Below are positions 1-5,365 of a stretch of DNA of 11,902 nucleotides, one piece after another. Origin of the DNA: CAZVJU01 sp964627195 (lineage in GTDB: Bacteria; Patescibacteriota; Microgenomatia; UBA8517). A program made the translations under genes and the position numbers. Below the pieces are notes generated by a model. The model did not search any database. It was not told where the DNA came from and worked only from the letters and a program-made list of their open reading frames with translations. The stretch spans positions 1-11,902 of the forward strand of contig CAZVJU010000034.1 of NCBI GenBank assembly GCA_964627195.1, written 5' to 3'. Within the stretch, counting starts at the first letter, position 1; every line of letters starts with the position of its first letter.

Positions 1-396
1 CAGTTGTTTTGTTGCTCCTATCCAGCGAATCCAGTCCCAGCGCGCCATTGGTGTAATATCCTTCCATAAAGCGTTGGCTTTTGGAGAAGTAGACAGCGCT
101 TTTTTAAAATCTGCCGGAACTTCTGGCTCTATCCATTCATTTGTCAATTGAATCGAAAGCGATACTGTGTCACCCGATTTTGCATGAGCATCTTTTTGTA
201 GGGTTTCATCCAACTTGAACCAGTGACTTCCCTTACCGTCTGGTTCGAGCGCGGCTTTAAAGCCGATACCATTGATATTTCCCTCAATTATTGTAAGTGC
301 TCGTGATGGAAGCTTCGCGCTTGCGCTCTCAGGCAACCTAAGAAGTGTCCATGTGCCGATTTTGTAAAGTTTTGCTTTAAAACGGATTGGCGACAT
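1..396 (-). CDS. DUF1905/YdeI-type protein, 5' part (runs off window)
   Basis: This is an open frame of 132 codons from an ATG at 396-394 to the window edge, with no stop; the C-terminus lies outside. The protein begins MSPIRFKAKLYKIGTW. Residues about 1-88 fit the small beta-barrel DUF1905 domain (pattern of LPESASAKLPSR, then an INGIGFKAALEPDG strand pair, then KSGDTVSLSI). Residues about 90-132 (EVPADFKKALSTSPKANALW, then MARWDWIRWIGATK) fit the start of the YdeI/OmpD-associated domain, which normally continues with an ETR-rRI motif just past the edge. The family's function is unsettled; the 'bacteriocin protection' label in domain databases is weakly founded. There is no signal peptide or membrane segment, so it is probably cytoplasmic. 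The overlapping ATG at 400-398 leads to a stop after 7 codons. No Shine-Dalgarno is seen; an extended -10 lies 10 bases upstream. Family assignment is by recognition of motif order. Confidence 0.82.
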   Translation of the reverse strand, partial: MSPIRFKAKLYKIGTWTLLRLPESASAKLPSRALTIIEGNINGIGFKAALEPDGKGSHWFKLDETLQKDAHAKSGDTVSLSIQLTNEWIEPEVPADFKKALSTSPKANALWKDITPMARWDWIRWIGATKQL

Positions 397-406
397 ACAT
401 GAAGAT

Positions 407-415
407 ATTATACCA
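407..415 (-). promoter_or_regulatory. Extended -10 promoter of the DUF1905 gene
   Basis: On the minus strand the sequence reads TGGTATAAT, a perfect -10 hexamer (407-412) with the TGn extension (413-415). The hexamer ends 10 bases before the ATG, so the predicted transcript start is near 399-401 and the leader would be about 3-5 bases. No good -35 is seen at 16-18 bases spacing (AAGACC at 430-435), which an extended -10 can compensate for. Confidence 0.6.
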
Positions 416-475
416 GCGGCTCGAACCTCGGTCTTGGATTGCCATACTTTGATATCTTTGTTGTGGTAAAAAACT

Positions 476-551
476 TGGGGTGAGCGACGGGTATCGGACC
501 CGCAACCTCTTCCTCCACAGGGAAGCGCTCTACCATTGAGCTACGCCCACC
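476..551 (-). tRNA. tRNA-His (anticodon GTG)
   Basis: All arms fold. The acceptor stem is GTGGGCG (550-544) with CGCTCAC (486-480), including one G-U pair. The D arm is GCTC/GAGC with loop AATGGTA. The anticodon stem is CTTCC/GGAAG with loop CTGTGGA and anticodon GTG at 518-516. The variable loop has 5 bases, and the T stem is GCGGG/CCCGT. Histidine identity is supported by the anticodon, the extra encoded G at -1 (551) and C73 (479) opposite it. CCA is encoded (478-476). A run of six T on the minus strand (473-468) follows two bases later and may help end transcription. The odd feature is the T loop, TCCGATA: position 55 is C (497) where nearly all tRNAs have U, the site of pseudouridine 55. 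Confidence 0.97.
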
Positions 552-584
552 TCGTCGAAATAGAAATTTTCTAAAATACAAATA

Positions 585-618
585 CTATTTTACCAAAATA
601 TACTATTTGGACCAAATA
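585..618. repeat. Two tandem AT-rich palindromes between RnfD-like gene and tRNA
   Basis: Two related 16-base units, CTATTTTACCAAAATA (585-600) and CTATTTGGACCAAATA (603-618), start 18 bases apart and each contains a dyad. The second is a perfect 7-base inverted repeat TATTTGG/CCAAATA around one base; the first has 6-base arms TATTTT/AAAATA around ACC. They follow directly after the RnfD-like stop codon and overlap the presumed tRNA promoter. They could be a paired operator or a 3' hairpin; no T-run follows, so they are not an ordinary intrinsic terminator. Chance in AT-rich sequence is possible. Confidence 0.35.
587..615 (-). promoter_or_regulatory. Probable promoter of tRNA-His
   Basis: Minus strand: TGGTAAAAT gives an extended -10 (TAAAAT, 587-592), with a weak -35-like TTGGTC (610-615) at 17 bases spacing. 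The predicted start near 580 would give a 5' leader of about 29 bases before the tRNA, to be removed by RNase P. The region is AT-rich and overlaps the paired palindromes at 585-618, so the call is tentative. Confidence 0.4.
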
Positions 619-1434
619 TTATTCCGGAGATACAAGTTTTGATGCAAGAGGGAGTTTGTCGGCGAGTTTTTCCAGTTTTTCTTCCGACTTTCTATCCATA
701 AACCAAAAAACAAGATTTCCGATAAGAAGCGAGGTCAGAAGTGGATCGGTGCCGATGCCGATTTTGGGCAAGGTAAGGGAAAGTAGTCCTACAAATACAC
801 CATAGGCGATTTTGGTTTTCGTAAATTTAGGTGCTATGGCAGGATCAGGAAGCATGACCAGAGTGAAAAACCAGAATCCGCCGACAAGAAATTGGGTTAA
901 GGTAAAAAGCGGATTGAGTGTAAAAAAGAATGTCAGGCCAAAAATAGTAAGTATGAAGGCAAAAATAATTTTTCCCTGACGAAGCAGATAAACGCTTACA
1001 AAGCCAGTCAGAAGAATCAAAAGTGTTGAGAAAATTATACCTGGGAGAAATCCCCACCAGGTAATTTTTAAGCCGAAAAAGGAGGCTGTAAGAAGGCCTA
1101 GTGCTGCGGGATTAAAAAGATTTCTACCCTTGACCATAAGGTAGTGTTTTGCCGCTAATGAGATGATTATGGCAAGAAATAGTTGAAAAATCGGTGAGCT
1201 CGGGTCGGCTAGTAAAAAAAGTGAGCATGCAATAGTTAAGGCAGAGTCGGGAAAATGAGATTCAATTTTTCTGTATACCCCTAAGGAATAGTCGCTTAGA
1301 GCTGCGATAATTAGAACTATAACCAAGCGGACTAAGGCTTGAACGGGGTTATTGAATGTGATGACTGCCAAAAGAGAAAGAATTAAGCTTATAAGGACTA
1401 TAAGTTTCTTGGGAGATTTCAAAAAACTAGTCAT
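619..1434 (-). CDS. RnfD/NqrB-like integral membrane protein
   Basis: This 271-residue, highly hydrophobic protein has about eight to nine predicted membrane spans and a short charged C-terminal tail (about 247-271). The family signature is KHYLMVKGRNLFNPAALG (96-113), matching the 'NxFNPAA' core of the NQR2/RnfD/RnfE family. A second matching segment is MLPDPAIAPKFTKTKIAYG (194-212), the position of the conserved 'xDPxxxP' loop. In known complexes (RNF, Na+-NQR) this subunit is part of an ion-pumping ferredoxin/NADH oxidoreductase and carries FMN covalently on a threonine in a GAT-type motif; I do not see that motif between 115 and 190. No other rnf or nqr subunit is in the window, and the protein is shorter than full RnfD (about 320-350). 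It may work alone or with a distant partner. The start ATG at 1434 lies 6 bases after a -10-like box, without a Shine-Dalgarno. Confidence 0.8.
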   Translation of the reverse strand: MTSFLKSPKKLIVLISLILSLLAVITFNNPVQALVRLVIVLIIAALSDYSLGVYRKIESHFPDSALTIACSLFLLADPSSPIFQLFLAIIISLAAKHYLMVKGRNLFNPAALGLLTASFFGLKITWWGFLPGIIFSTLLILLTGFVSVYLLRQGKIIFAFILTIFGLTFFFTLNPLFTLTQFLVGGFWFFTLVMLPDPAIAPKFTKTKIAYGVFVGLLSLTLPKIGIGTDPLLTSLLIGNLVFWFMDRKSEEKLEKLADKLPLASKLVSPE

Positions 1435-1440
1435 ACTACT

Positions 1441-1469
1441 ATCTTAACCTGAACATGAAGCTCGCTCAA
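1441..1469 (-). promoter_or_regulatory. Promoter of the RnfD-like gene (leaderless type)
   Basis: Minus strand: -35-like TTGAGC (1464-1469), 17-base spacer, -10-like TAAGAT (1441-1446). The -10 ends 6 bases before the ATG (1434), so the predicted start site is at or next to the first base of the start codon. It overlaps the plus-strand promoter of the 577-residue gene. Confidence 0.5.
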
Positions 1470-1487
1470 TGGTATAATTTAGAGGAG
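1450..1487 (+). promoter_or_regulatory. Promoter and ribosome site of the 577-residue gene
   Basis: Extended -10 TGGTATAAT (1470-1478) with a weak -35-like TGAACA (1450-1455) at 17 bases spacing. AGAGGAG (1481-1487) is a good Shine-Dalgarno 4 bases before the ATG at 1492, the only clear one in the window. The predicted transcript start (about 1485) falls inside it, so either transcription starts further upstream or the leader is only about 7 bases and the match is not used as such. Confidence 0.5.
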
Positions 1488-1491
1488 TCTA

Positions 1492-3225
1492 ATGATAACC
1501 ATTTACGAAAATCACTCAGAGGATAAAGTTCAGGGAAAAGTTGACGAGAAAGGGGTTCCGACTAAAGCCAAAGAAGATCCAGAAGTAGAGAAAGAACAAG
1601 GATCTGACGCTACAGGCATGTCTTCCTATATGGCGAGATTCATAAAGGCCTACGAGGAGAAAAAGGAGAAAGAGGTAGGGAGCGGCGAAGCCAAAATTCA
1701 GGTAAGTGAGGTTCTAGGTGGTCTTGCTCGTTTATACGAAAGAATTCGGACCACGGTTGAATATAAGGGCGAGCATGTTTTACGGCGAAACGCGATAGAG
1801 CGGATTTTAAAACGGCTCATATGGGAGCAGGAAAATGTCCGAAGTGATGTTAATTATAAGCGCGTTTCGGAGACTTTGATTAAAGAACTTATTTGGGCAC
1901 GCTATCTGCCCAACAACTCCATTCCAAAAAGTAAAGGTGAGGAATTAGAAAAAATAATCAAAAAATACGTCTATTTTTTGAAAAATCTCGACAATTTGCA
2001 AAACGGTGAATCTCTAACAAAGGTTCGTGCCTTTATGTGGGGAGTTGCCTCAAGCGAAATCGAAGATTACCTTGATCCGTCATACCGGGAACTTTATGTC
2101 CGGCTTATGTATGATTGGTTTACAGACCATTTTAACTGGATAGATTCTTCACCTGGAGAACACGAAAAAGAAATACAAATCTATTTGGCCATTCATAGAG
2201 CTTTCCCCAAATCCGACGAGTCGATTATGCGATATCATCTTCTTTTGAAGGAATTCCCCGGCTGGAAGGATGCCGATATGAGCGAAGTAAATAGGATAAT
2301 TTTGCAGTTTCCATCAATTTATTCGGAGATTGAATCACACTTAACTTTTCCCGGGAGATTTAGTCTTTACAGGAAAGTTCAAAAACACGCAGCGGCGTTT
2401 GACGTTTTGCACGAAATTGTGAAGCAAAAAAGTAAAGACATACTGGCAAGTTTTTCCGACCAAAATACCTTTGAGGAAAAAGTGAGAGAGGTTTGCCAGG
2501 CAAAGTACAGGCAAATCAGGCAAAGAGTCAGTACAGGAATAGTAAGAAGTATAATTTACATATTCGTTACTAAAGTTTTTATTGCTATTCTTATCGAAAT
2601 TCCGTATGAAATATTTGTTTTTGAGGAAATTCGCTATCTGCCATTATCTTTAAACGTAATTATCCCTCCCGCAATGATGTGGATGATCGGTTTCTCGATA
2701 CGTGTTCCGGGAGCAAAAAATACCGAAACTATAGTTGAGCGGCTTAAGAGCGTGGTTTACGAAAAAGAAGAAGAAGTTAAAATTAAGCTCTCTATTTTAA
2801 AATTAGGCAAAAATTCTACTTTAGCTACATTTTTTGCCGTTATTTATTCGATCATCTTTGTTTTTGTTTTCGGTAGTCTTACCTACCTTCTTACTTTAAT
2901 CAATTTTACATTTCTGGGAATTCTCGTATTTTTTGGCTTTTTGTCACTTGTTGTCCTTTTTGCTTTTCGGGTCCGTTACAACGCTAACCAAATGAAAGTC
3001 GACTCAGACAGTGAAGGATTAGGAGGCCATTTGACCAGTTACCTTATGCTGCCTTTTCTTAATTTTGGAGTTTATCTTTCTAAAGGCCTTTCAAAGATTA
3101 ATTTTCTAACGGTACTCCTGGATTTTCTTATAGAAGTACCCCTGAAGAATATGATTGAAATTTTTGAGGAATGGACCAGCTTTTTGAGGGAAAAGAAGGA
3201 AGAAGTTGTGGAAATGCCTGAGTAA
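1492..3225 (+). CDS. Uncharacterised membrane protein with large N-terminal cytoplasmic part
   Basis: This 577-residue protein is not assignable to a named family. Residues 1-70 are polar and very rich in Lys and Glu, probably disordered. Residues about 70-345 are a soluble, helix-rich region with motifs such as LRRNAIERILKRLIWEQEN (97-115) and ARYLPNNSIPKSKGEELE (136-153). Four clear hydrophobic segments follow at about 350-374, 384-403, 443-467 and 470-492. A less hydrophobic segment spans about 515-550 and the tail is acidic/basic. A charged stretch (405-440) separates the two membrane pairs. There is no signal peptide, so the N-terminus is likely cytoplasmic. It resembles, from memory, an uncharacterised protein recurring in CPR genomes; I cannot verify this. 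It is the only plus-strand gene, transcribed divergently from the RnfD-like gene, and it converges with the solute-binding gene with only 2 bases between the stop codons. The start is chosen by AGAGGAG just upstream and the divergent promoter. Confidence 0.85.
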   Translation: MITIYENHSEDKVQGKVDEKGVPTKAKEDPEVEKEQGSDATGMSSYMARFIKAYEEKKEKEVGSGEAKIQVSEVLGGLARLYERIRTTVEYKGEHVLRRNAIERILKRLIWEQENVRSDVNYKRVSETLIKELIWARYLPNNSIPKSKGEELEKIIKKYVYFLKNLDNLQNGESLTKVRAFMWGVASSEIEDYLDPSYRELYVRLMYDWFTDHFNWIDSSPGEHEKEIQIYLAIHRAFPKSDESIMRYHLLLKEFPGWKDADMSEVNRIILQFPSIYSEIESHLTFPGRFSLYRKVQKHAAAFDVLHEIVKQKSKDILASFSDQNTFEEKVREVCQAKYRQIRQRVSTGIVRSIIYIFVTKVFIAILIEIPYEIFVFEEIRYLPLSLNVIIPPAMMWMIGFSIRVPGAKNTETIVERLKSVVYEKEEEVKIKLSILKLGKNSTLATFFAVIYSIIFVFVFGSLTYLLTLINFTFLGILVFFGFLSLVVLFAFRVRYNANQMKVDSDSEGLGGHLTSYLMLPFLNFGVYLSKGLSKINFLTVLLDFLIEVPLKNMIEIFEEWTSFLREKKEEVVEMPE

Positions 3226-3232
3226 TATTACT
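3221..3232. repeat. 12-base palindrome containing both convergent stop codons
   Basis: AGTAATATTACT is a perfect palindrome. It contains the plus-strand TAA (3223-3225) and the minus-strand TAA (seen as TTA, 3228-3230) of the two convergent genes. It is too short and AT-rich to be a convincing terminator, and no other terminator is seen in the 2-base gap. Confidence 0.3.
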
Positions 3233-4550
3233 TCCTCTTTATTGTGTAGTAAGTGGGGTGAAAAAGAAAAACGGCCGGTGCATCCTCGAGAAGGAATCTT
3301 TGAAAGTCCAGATAAATTTTTCTTCTTTCCTCCAAATTAAGCTCAACTCTGCCATCTTCGAGTAACTTGTCAACTTGCAAGTCCTTATACGCTGAGATGT
3401 TGGTGTTTGTTTCAACTTGGGTGGAGTGCCAAAGTGGATATTGGTCCGGATCTTTGGGAATATCAAAGATGGTTAGATAAACCTGGAAATCGGTAGGCAC
3501 TATGGAAGAAACCGTCACAGTCGGTTTCATACCAATACTTTCCCAGTCTTTTGCAATTTTCTCCGCTATGGCAAGTAGCTGCGGAGTACTGGTGATTTTT
3601 AGCGCCAAATTTCCCTTAGCTTCTTGGGGGATGTCGGCAAGCAATTCTTTGGCGCGACTAAGGTCATAAGTGTACGGTTTGACCTGCGGGTTAAAAGCCC
3701 AGGAATTGGGGGATATTGGACTAAATGCCCGTACCCCTAACTGATCTTTATCAATTGCGTAAGCGAGTGCTTGACGTAAGGCCTTTTCCGATATTAATTT
3801 ATCTTGGACGTTAAAAAAAAGAACGACTACTTGATTATAATTAGCAGTACCTTTTAGATCTACCGTTTTCCAATCAGCAAAGGGGTTAGGGTCGTAAATT
3901 TCACTTATCGCATCTACCTGGCCCAGCTTGAAGGCTAATTTTGTGCGCTCGATTGTCGGATAAAATTTGTAGATCTTCTTATTTTTGCTGTTGTCGGTAA
4001 GAACTAGTTCACGAACATAACCGCCTGAGATAATTATTTTGTCAACGCTCCATTCTCCTGTTCCGAGAAGTCCTTTTCGGAATGTGGGTTTTGTCAGAAC
4101 CGCGGGGAAGGGGGAAAAAGCCTCATCGAGCATAAAAATAAGAGTTTTGGAATCTGGTTTCTCAATTCTGACTTTTGAGAAATCGTAAGAAATTGTGTCA
4201 CTCGTGACTTCTTTTTGATCTTGCCAGAGAACATCTTCGCGTAAATGGAAAATCCAAGTTTTGCCTTTGTCAGGAGTTTCCCAAGAAGAAGCTATATCAG
4301 GTTCAACTATCCCCCCCTCAGTAATTTTAGTTAAGCCATTTCCTATAAGGTCCAGGATACCTTCAGGAAGTTCGTTTGTATGGTAGCGGCCAACCAAGCC
4401 TATGCGTGTCACTTCCCCGACTTTGACAATTGGTATGACAACTCTGACAATAAAAAAAATTGCGATTCCAAGAAGTATGCCTAAAACGATGGTGCCTTTA
4501 AATCGGCTCAAGTATGCAAGTGCTAATTTTATATAGTAGCGAATACTCAT
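3228..4550 (-). CDS. Membrane-anchored family-5 solute-binding protein (peptide-binding type)
   Basis: This 440-residue protein belongs to the bacterial extracellular solute-binding family 5 (DppA/OppA-like), which normally captures peptides or nickel for an ABC importer. Recognisable segments are the early IASSWETPDKGKTWIFHLRE (86-105) followed by DVLWQDQKEVTSDTISYDF, the 'W-x-P-D-G-xx-W-x-F-x-L-R-x-D-V' signature. The mid-domain KALRQALAYAIDKDQL (256-271) is the usual 'vRqAlayAIDrd' motif, and the family-typical C-terminal tract (DLSRAKELLADI, then EERRKIYLDFQRFLLEDAP) is present. The N-terminus has one membrane span (about 19-43) after a basic stretch and no lipobox cysteine, so it is probably anchored by an uncleaved helix and not by lipid. 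At 440 residues it is shorter than the usual 500-600. No ABC permease or ATPase gene is nearby. It is last in the minus-strand cluster after secG and has its own -10 box 6 bases before the ATG. Confidence 0.88.
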   Translation of the reverse strand: MSIRYYIKLALAYLSRFKGTIVLGILLGIAIFFIVRVVIPIVKVGEVTRIGLVGRYHTNELPEGILDLIGNGLTKITEGGIVEPDIASSWETPDKGKTWIFHLREDVLWQDQKEVTSDTISYDFSKVRIEKPDSKTLIFMLDEAFSPFPAVLTKPTFRKGLLGTGEWSVDKIIISGGYVRELVLTDNSKNKKIYKFYPTIERTKLAFKLGQVDAISEIYDPNPFADWKTVDLKGTANYNQVVVLFFNVQDKLISEKALRQALAYAIDKDQLGVRAFSPISPNSWAFNPQVKPYTYDLSRAKELLADIPQEAKGNLALKITSTPQLLAIAEKIAKDWESIGMKPTVTVSSIVPTDFQVYLTIFDIPKDPDQYPLWHSTQVETNTNISAYKDLQVDKLLEDGRVELNLEERRKIYLDFQRFLLEDAPAVFLFHPTYYTIKRK

Positions 4551-4556
4551 AACTTA

Positions 4557-4562
4557 ATTATA
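4557..4562 (-). promoter_or_regulatory. -10 box of the solute-binding gene, 6 bases before ATG
   Basis: Minus strand: TATAAT followed by TAAGTT and then ATG. With a normal 6-8 base discriminator the transcript would begin at or beside the start codon. No Shine-Dalgarno and no good -35 (TCTTTC at 17 bases spacing) are seen. The box lies in the 36-base gap after secG. Confidence 0.5.
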
Positions 4563-4586
4563 CTTTTTTTCGGAAATAGGAAAGAA

Positions 4587-4805
4587 TTAAAGGCTAAGCG
4601 AGAGAATTGAAATAATAATGAATAGAATGGAGATGATAAATGTTGACTTGAAAACTACTTTCTCTAAACCGCGCCGCGTAAAAGAGCTTGAACTTCCTCC
4701 CCCACCAAAGCTTCGCCCGAACCCCGTACCGCGTGATTGGACAAGAATTGCCGCGGTAAGAAGCACTGACAGAACAATCTGCAGGATGAACAAGAACGTT
4801 TTCAT
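4587..4805 (-). CDS. secG: Protein-export membrane protein SecG
   Basis: This 72-residue SecG is the small auxiliary subunit of the SecYEG translocon that eases SecA-driven export across the cytoplasmic membrane. Two membrane spans are seen (about 3-22 and 50-71). Between them lies the family loop: VQSRGTGFGRSFGGGG (22-37) then a serine-rich stretch and TRRGLEKVVFKSTFI (43-57), the usual 'R-xx-L-xxx-T' entry to the second span. The length is normal for the family. It lies between the holin-like gene (38-base gap) and the solute-binding gene (36-base gap). Its presence beside exported or anchored proteins is consistent but proves no direct link. A TATAAT lies 12 bases upstream of the ATG, and there is no clear Shine-Dalgarno before the start. 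Confidence 0.95.
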   Translation of the reverse strand: MKTFLFILQIVLSVLLTAAILVQSRGTGFGRSFGGGGSSSSFTRRGLEKVVFKSTFIISILFIIISILSLSL

Positions 4806-4817
4806 TTAGTAGCCTTT

Positions 4818-4823
4818 ATTATA
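4818..4823 (-). promoter_or_regulatory. -10 box upstream of secG
   Basis: Minus strand TATAAT, ending 12 bases before the secG ATG. The predicted start near 4811 gives a leader of about 5 bases. No good -35 is visible. It sits in the 38-base gap after the holin-like gene. Confidence 0.42.
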
Positions 4824-4843
4824 CAGGAGGAATTCTCGTGTGG

Positions 4844-5245
4844 CTACTTAATAAGCCAGTAGATGAAAGAAGACACGAAAGAAAGCAGGAATGAAAAGCC
4901 GACAAAAGCTAAAAATCCTTGAAAATGCAGGGCAGGAATATCAAACCACTTGCTTGAAAAACCTGCAAAACTAAAACTAACGATTCTGAAATCCTTCACC
5001 AAAAGCGTAACCAGATAAAGAATGACTGCCGAGGAGACCCACCTAAAAAGTCCGAAAGTAATAAGATTCAGGGGAAGAAGAAAAACGTTGATTATCGGTT
5101 TGGCCAAAAGTGAAACTGCCATTAGTCCTAATCCTGCAATAAAAAGGGAATGTAAACCCTTCTCGAAGATTAATCCCTGAGCTGTCTGTGAAATAACCCA
5201 GAGAGAAAAAGTATCGATAACATAATGGCGAATAATGCGTTTCAT
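4844..5245 (-). CDS. Phage-holin-4-like small membrane protein
   Basis: This 133-residue protein has about four membrane spans (about 10-27, 32-48, 52-83 with a break, 108-131). It carries the family hallmark LLAKPIINVFLLPLNLITFG (46-65), the 'KP-xx-x-LPL-N-x-x-T-x-G' motif of the phage holin 4 superfamily 2 (PF04020, formerly DUF360). Despite the name, most members are chromosomal, of unknown role and not linked to phages, and there are no phage genes here. The length is slightly above the usual 110-120, with an extra loop at about 84-107. It sits between uvrC and secG. TATAAT ends 6 bases before the ATG, with no Shine-Dalgarno. The stop is TAG, unlike the TAA of the other genes. Confidence 0.88.
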   Translation of the reverse strand: MKRIIRHYVIDTFSLWVISQTAQGLIFEKGLHSLFIAGLGLMAVSLLAKPIINVFLLPLNLITFGLFRWVSSAVILYLVTLLVKDFRIVSFSFAGFSSKWFDIPALHFQGFLAFVGFSFLLSFVSSFIYWLIK

Positions 5246-5251
5246 TAATTC

Positions 5252-5257
5252 ATTATA
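5252..5257 (-). promoter_or_regulatory. -10 box of the holin-like gene, 6 bases before ATG
   Basis: Minus strand: TATAAT, then GAATTA, then ATG, within an alternating AT stretch. The predicted start coincides with the start codon. No -35 of quality is found at 16-18 bases (TTTATT). Confidence 0.5.
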
Positions 5258-5264
5258 TATAATG

Positions 5265-5358
5265 CCAATTTACGAATAAATCACCAATCTACCAATACAT
5301 GCGAATGGTTGGATTTAAAATATTGGAAGGTATTTGTAGATTAGTTAAATATTGGAAG
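5265..5358. repeat. Repeat cluster in the uvrC to holin-like gap
   Basis: The 120-base gap 5246-5365 holds a direct repeat AAATATTGGAAG (5318-5329 and 5347-5358) and an inverted repeat of 13 bases with one mismatch (AATCTACCAATAC at 5286-5298 with GTATTTGTAGATT at 5330-5342, loop 31 bases). CCAAT occurs three times and ATTGG twice. No T-run follows the inverted repeat, so it is not a typical terminator. No open frame of note is present. Confidence 0.45.
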
Positions 5359-5365
5359 ATTAGCA

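Noticed and set aside
3228..4550. Lipoprotein signal on the solute-binding protein.
   Set aside because: There is no cysteine after the hydrophobic stretch; the N-terminus looks like an uncleaved membrane helix.
4825..4894. A plus-strand AGGAGG (4825-4830) followed 7 bases later by GTG and an 18-codon frame.
   Set aside because: The frame is very short, runs antisense to the 3' end of the holin-like gene, and the encoded peptide is unremarkable. The match is probably chance.
4844..5245. Prophage origin suggested by the holin-type family.
   Set aside because: The family is mostly chromosomal and no endolysin, structural or integrase gene is near.
5286..5342. Inverted repeat as an intrinsic terminator of uvrC.
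   Set aside because: The loop is 31 bases, the stem is AT-rich with a mismatch, and no T-run follows on the minus strand.
5246..5365. Possible remnant of the missing UvrC HhH domain after the stop codon.
   Set aside because: The in-frame continuation reads as a short AT-rich peptide ending at a stop within about 28 codons and has no HhH pattern (no GIG or GPK-type motif).
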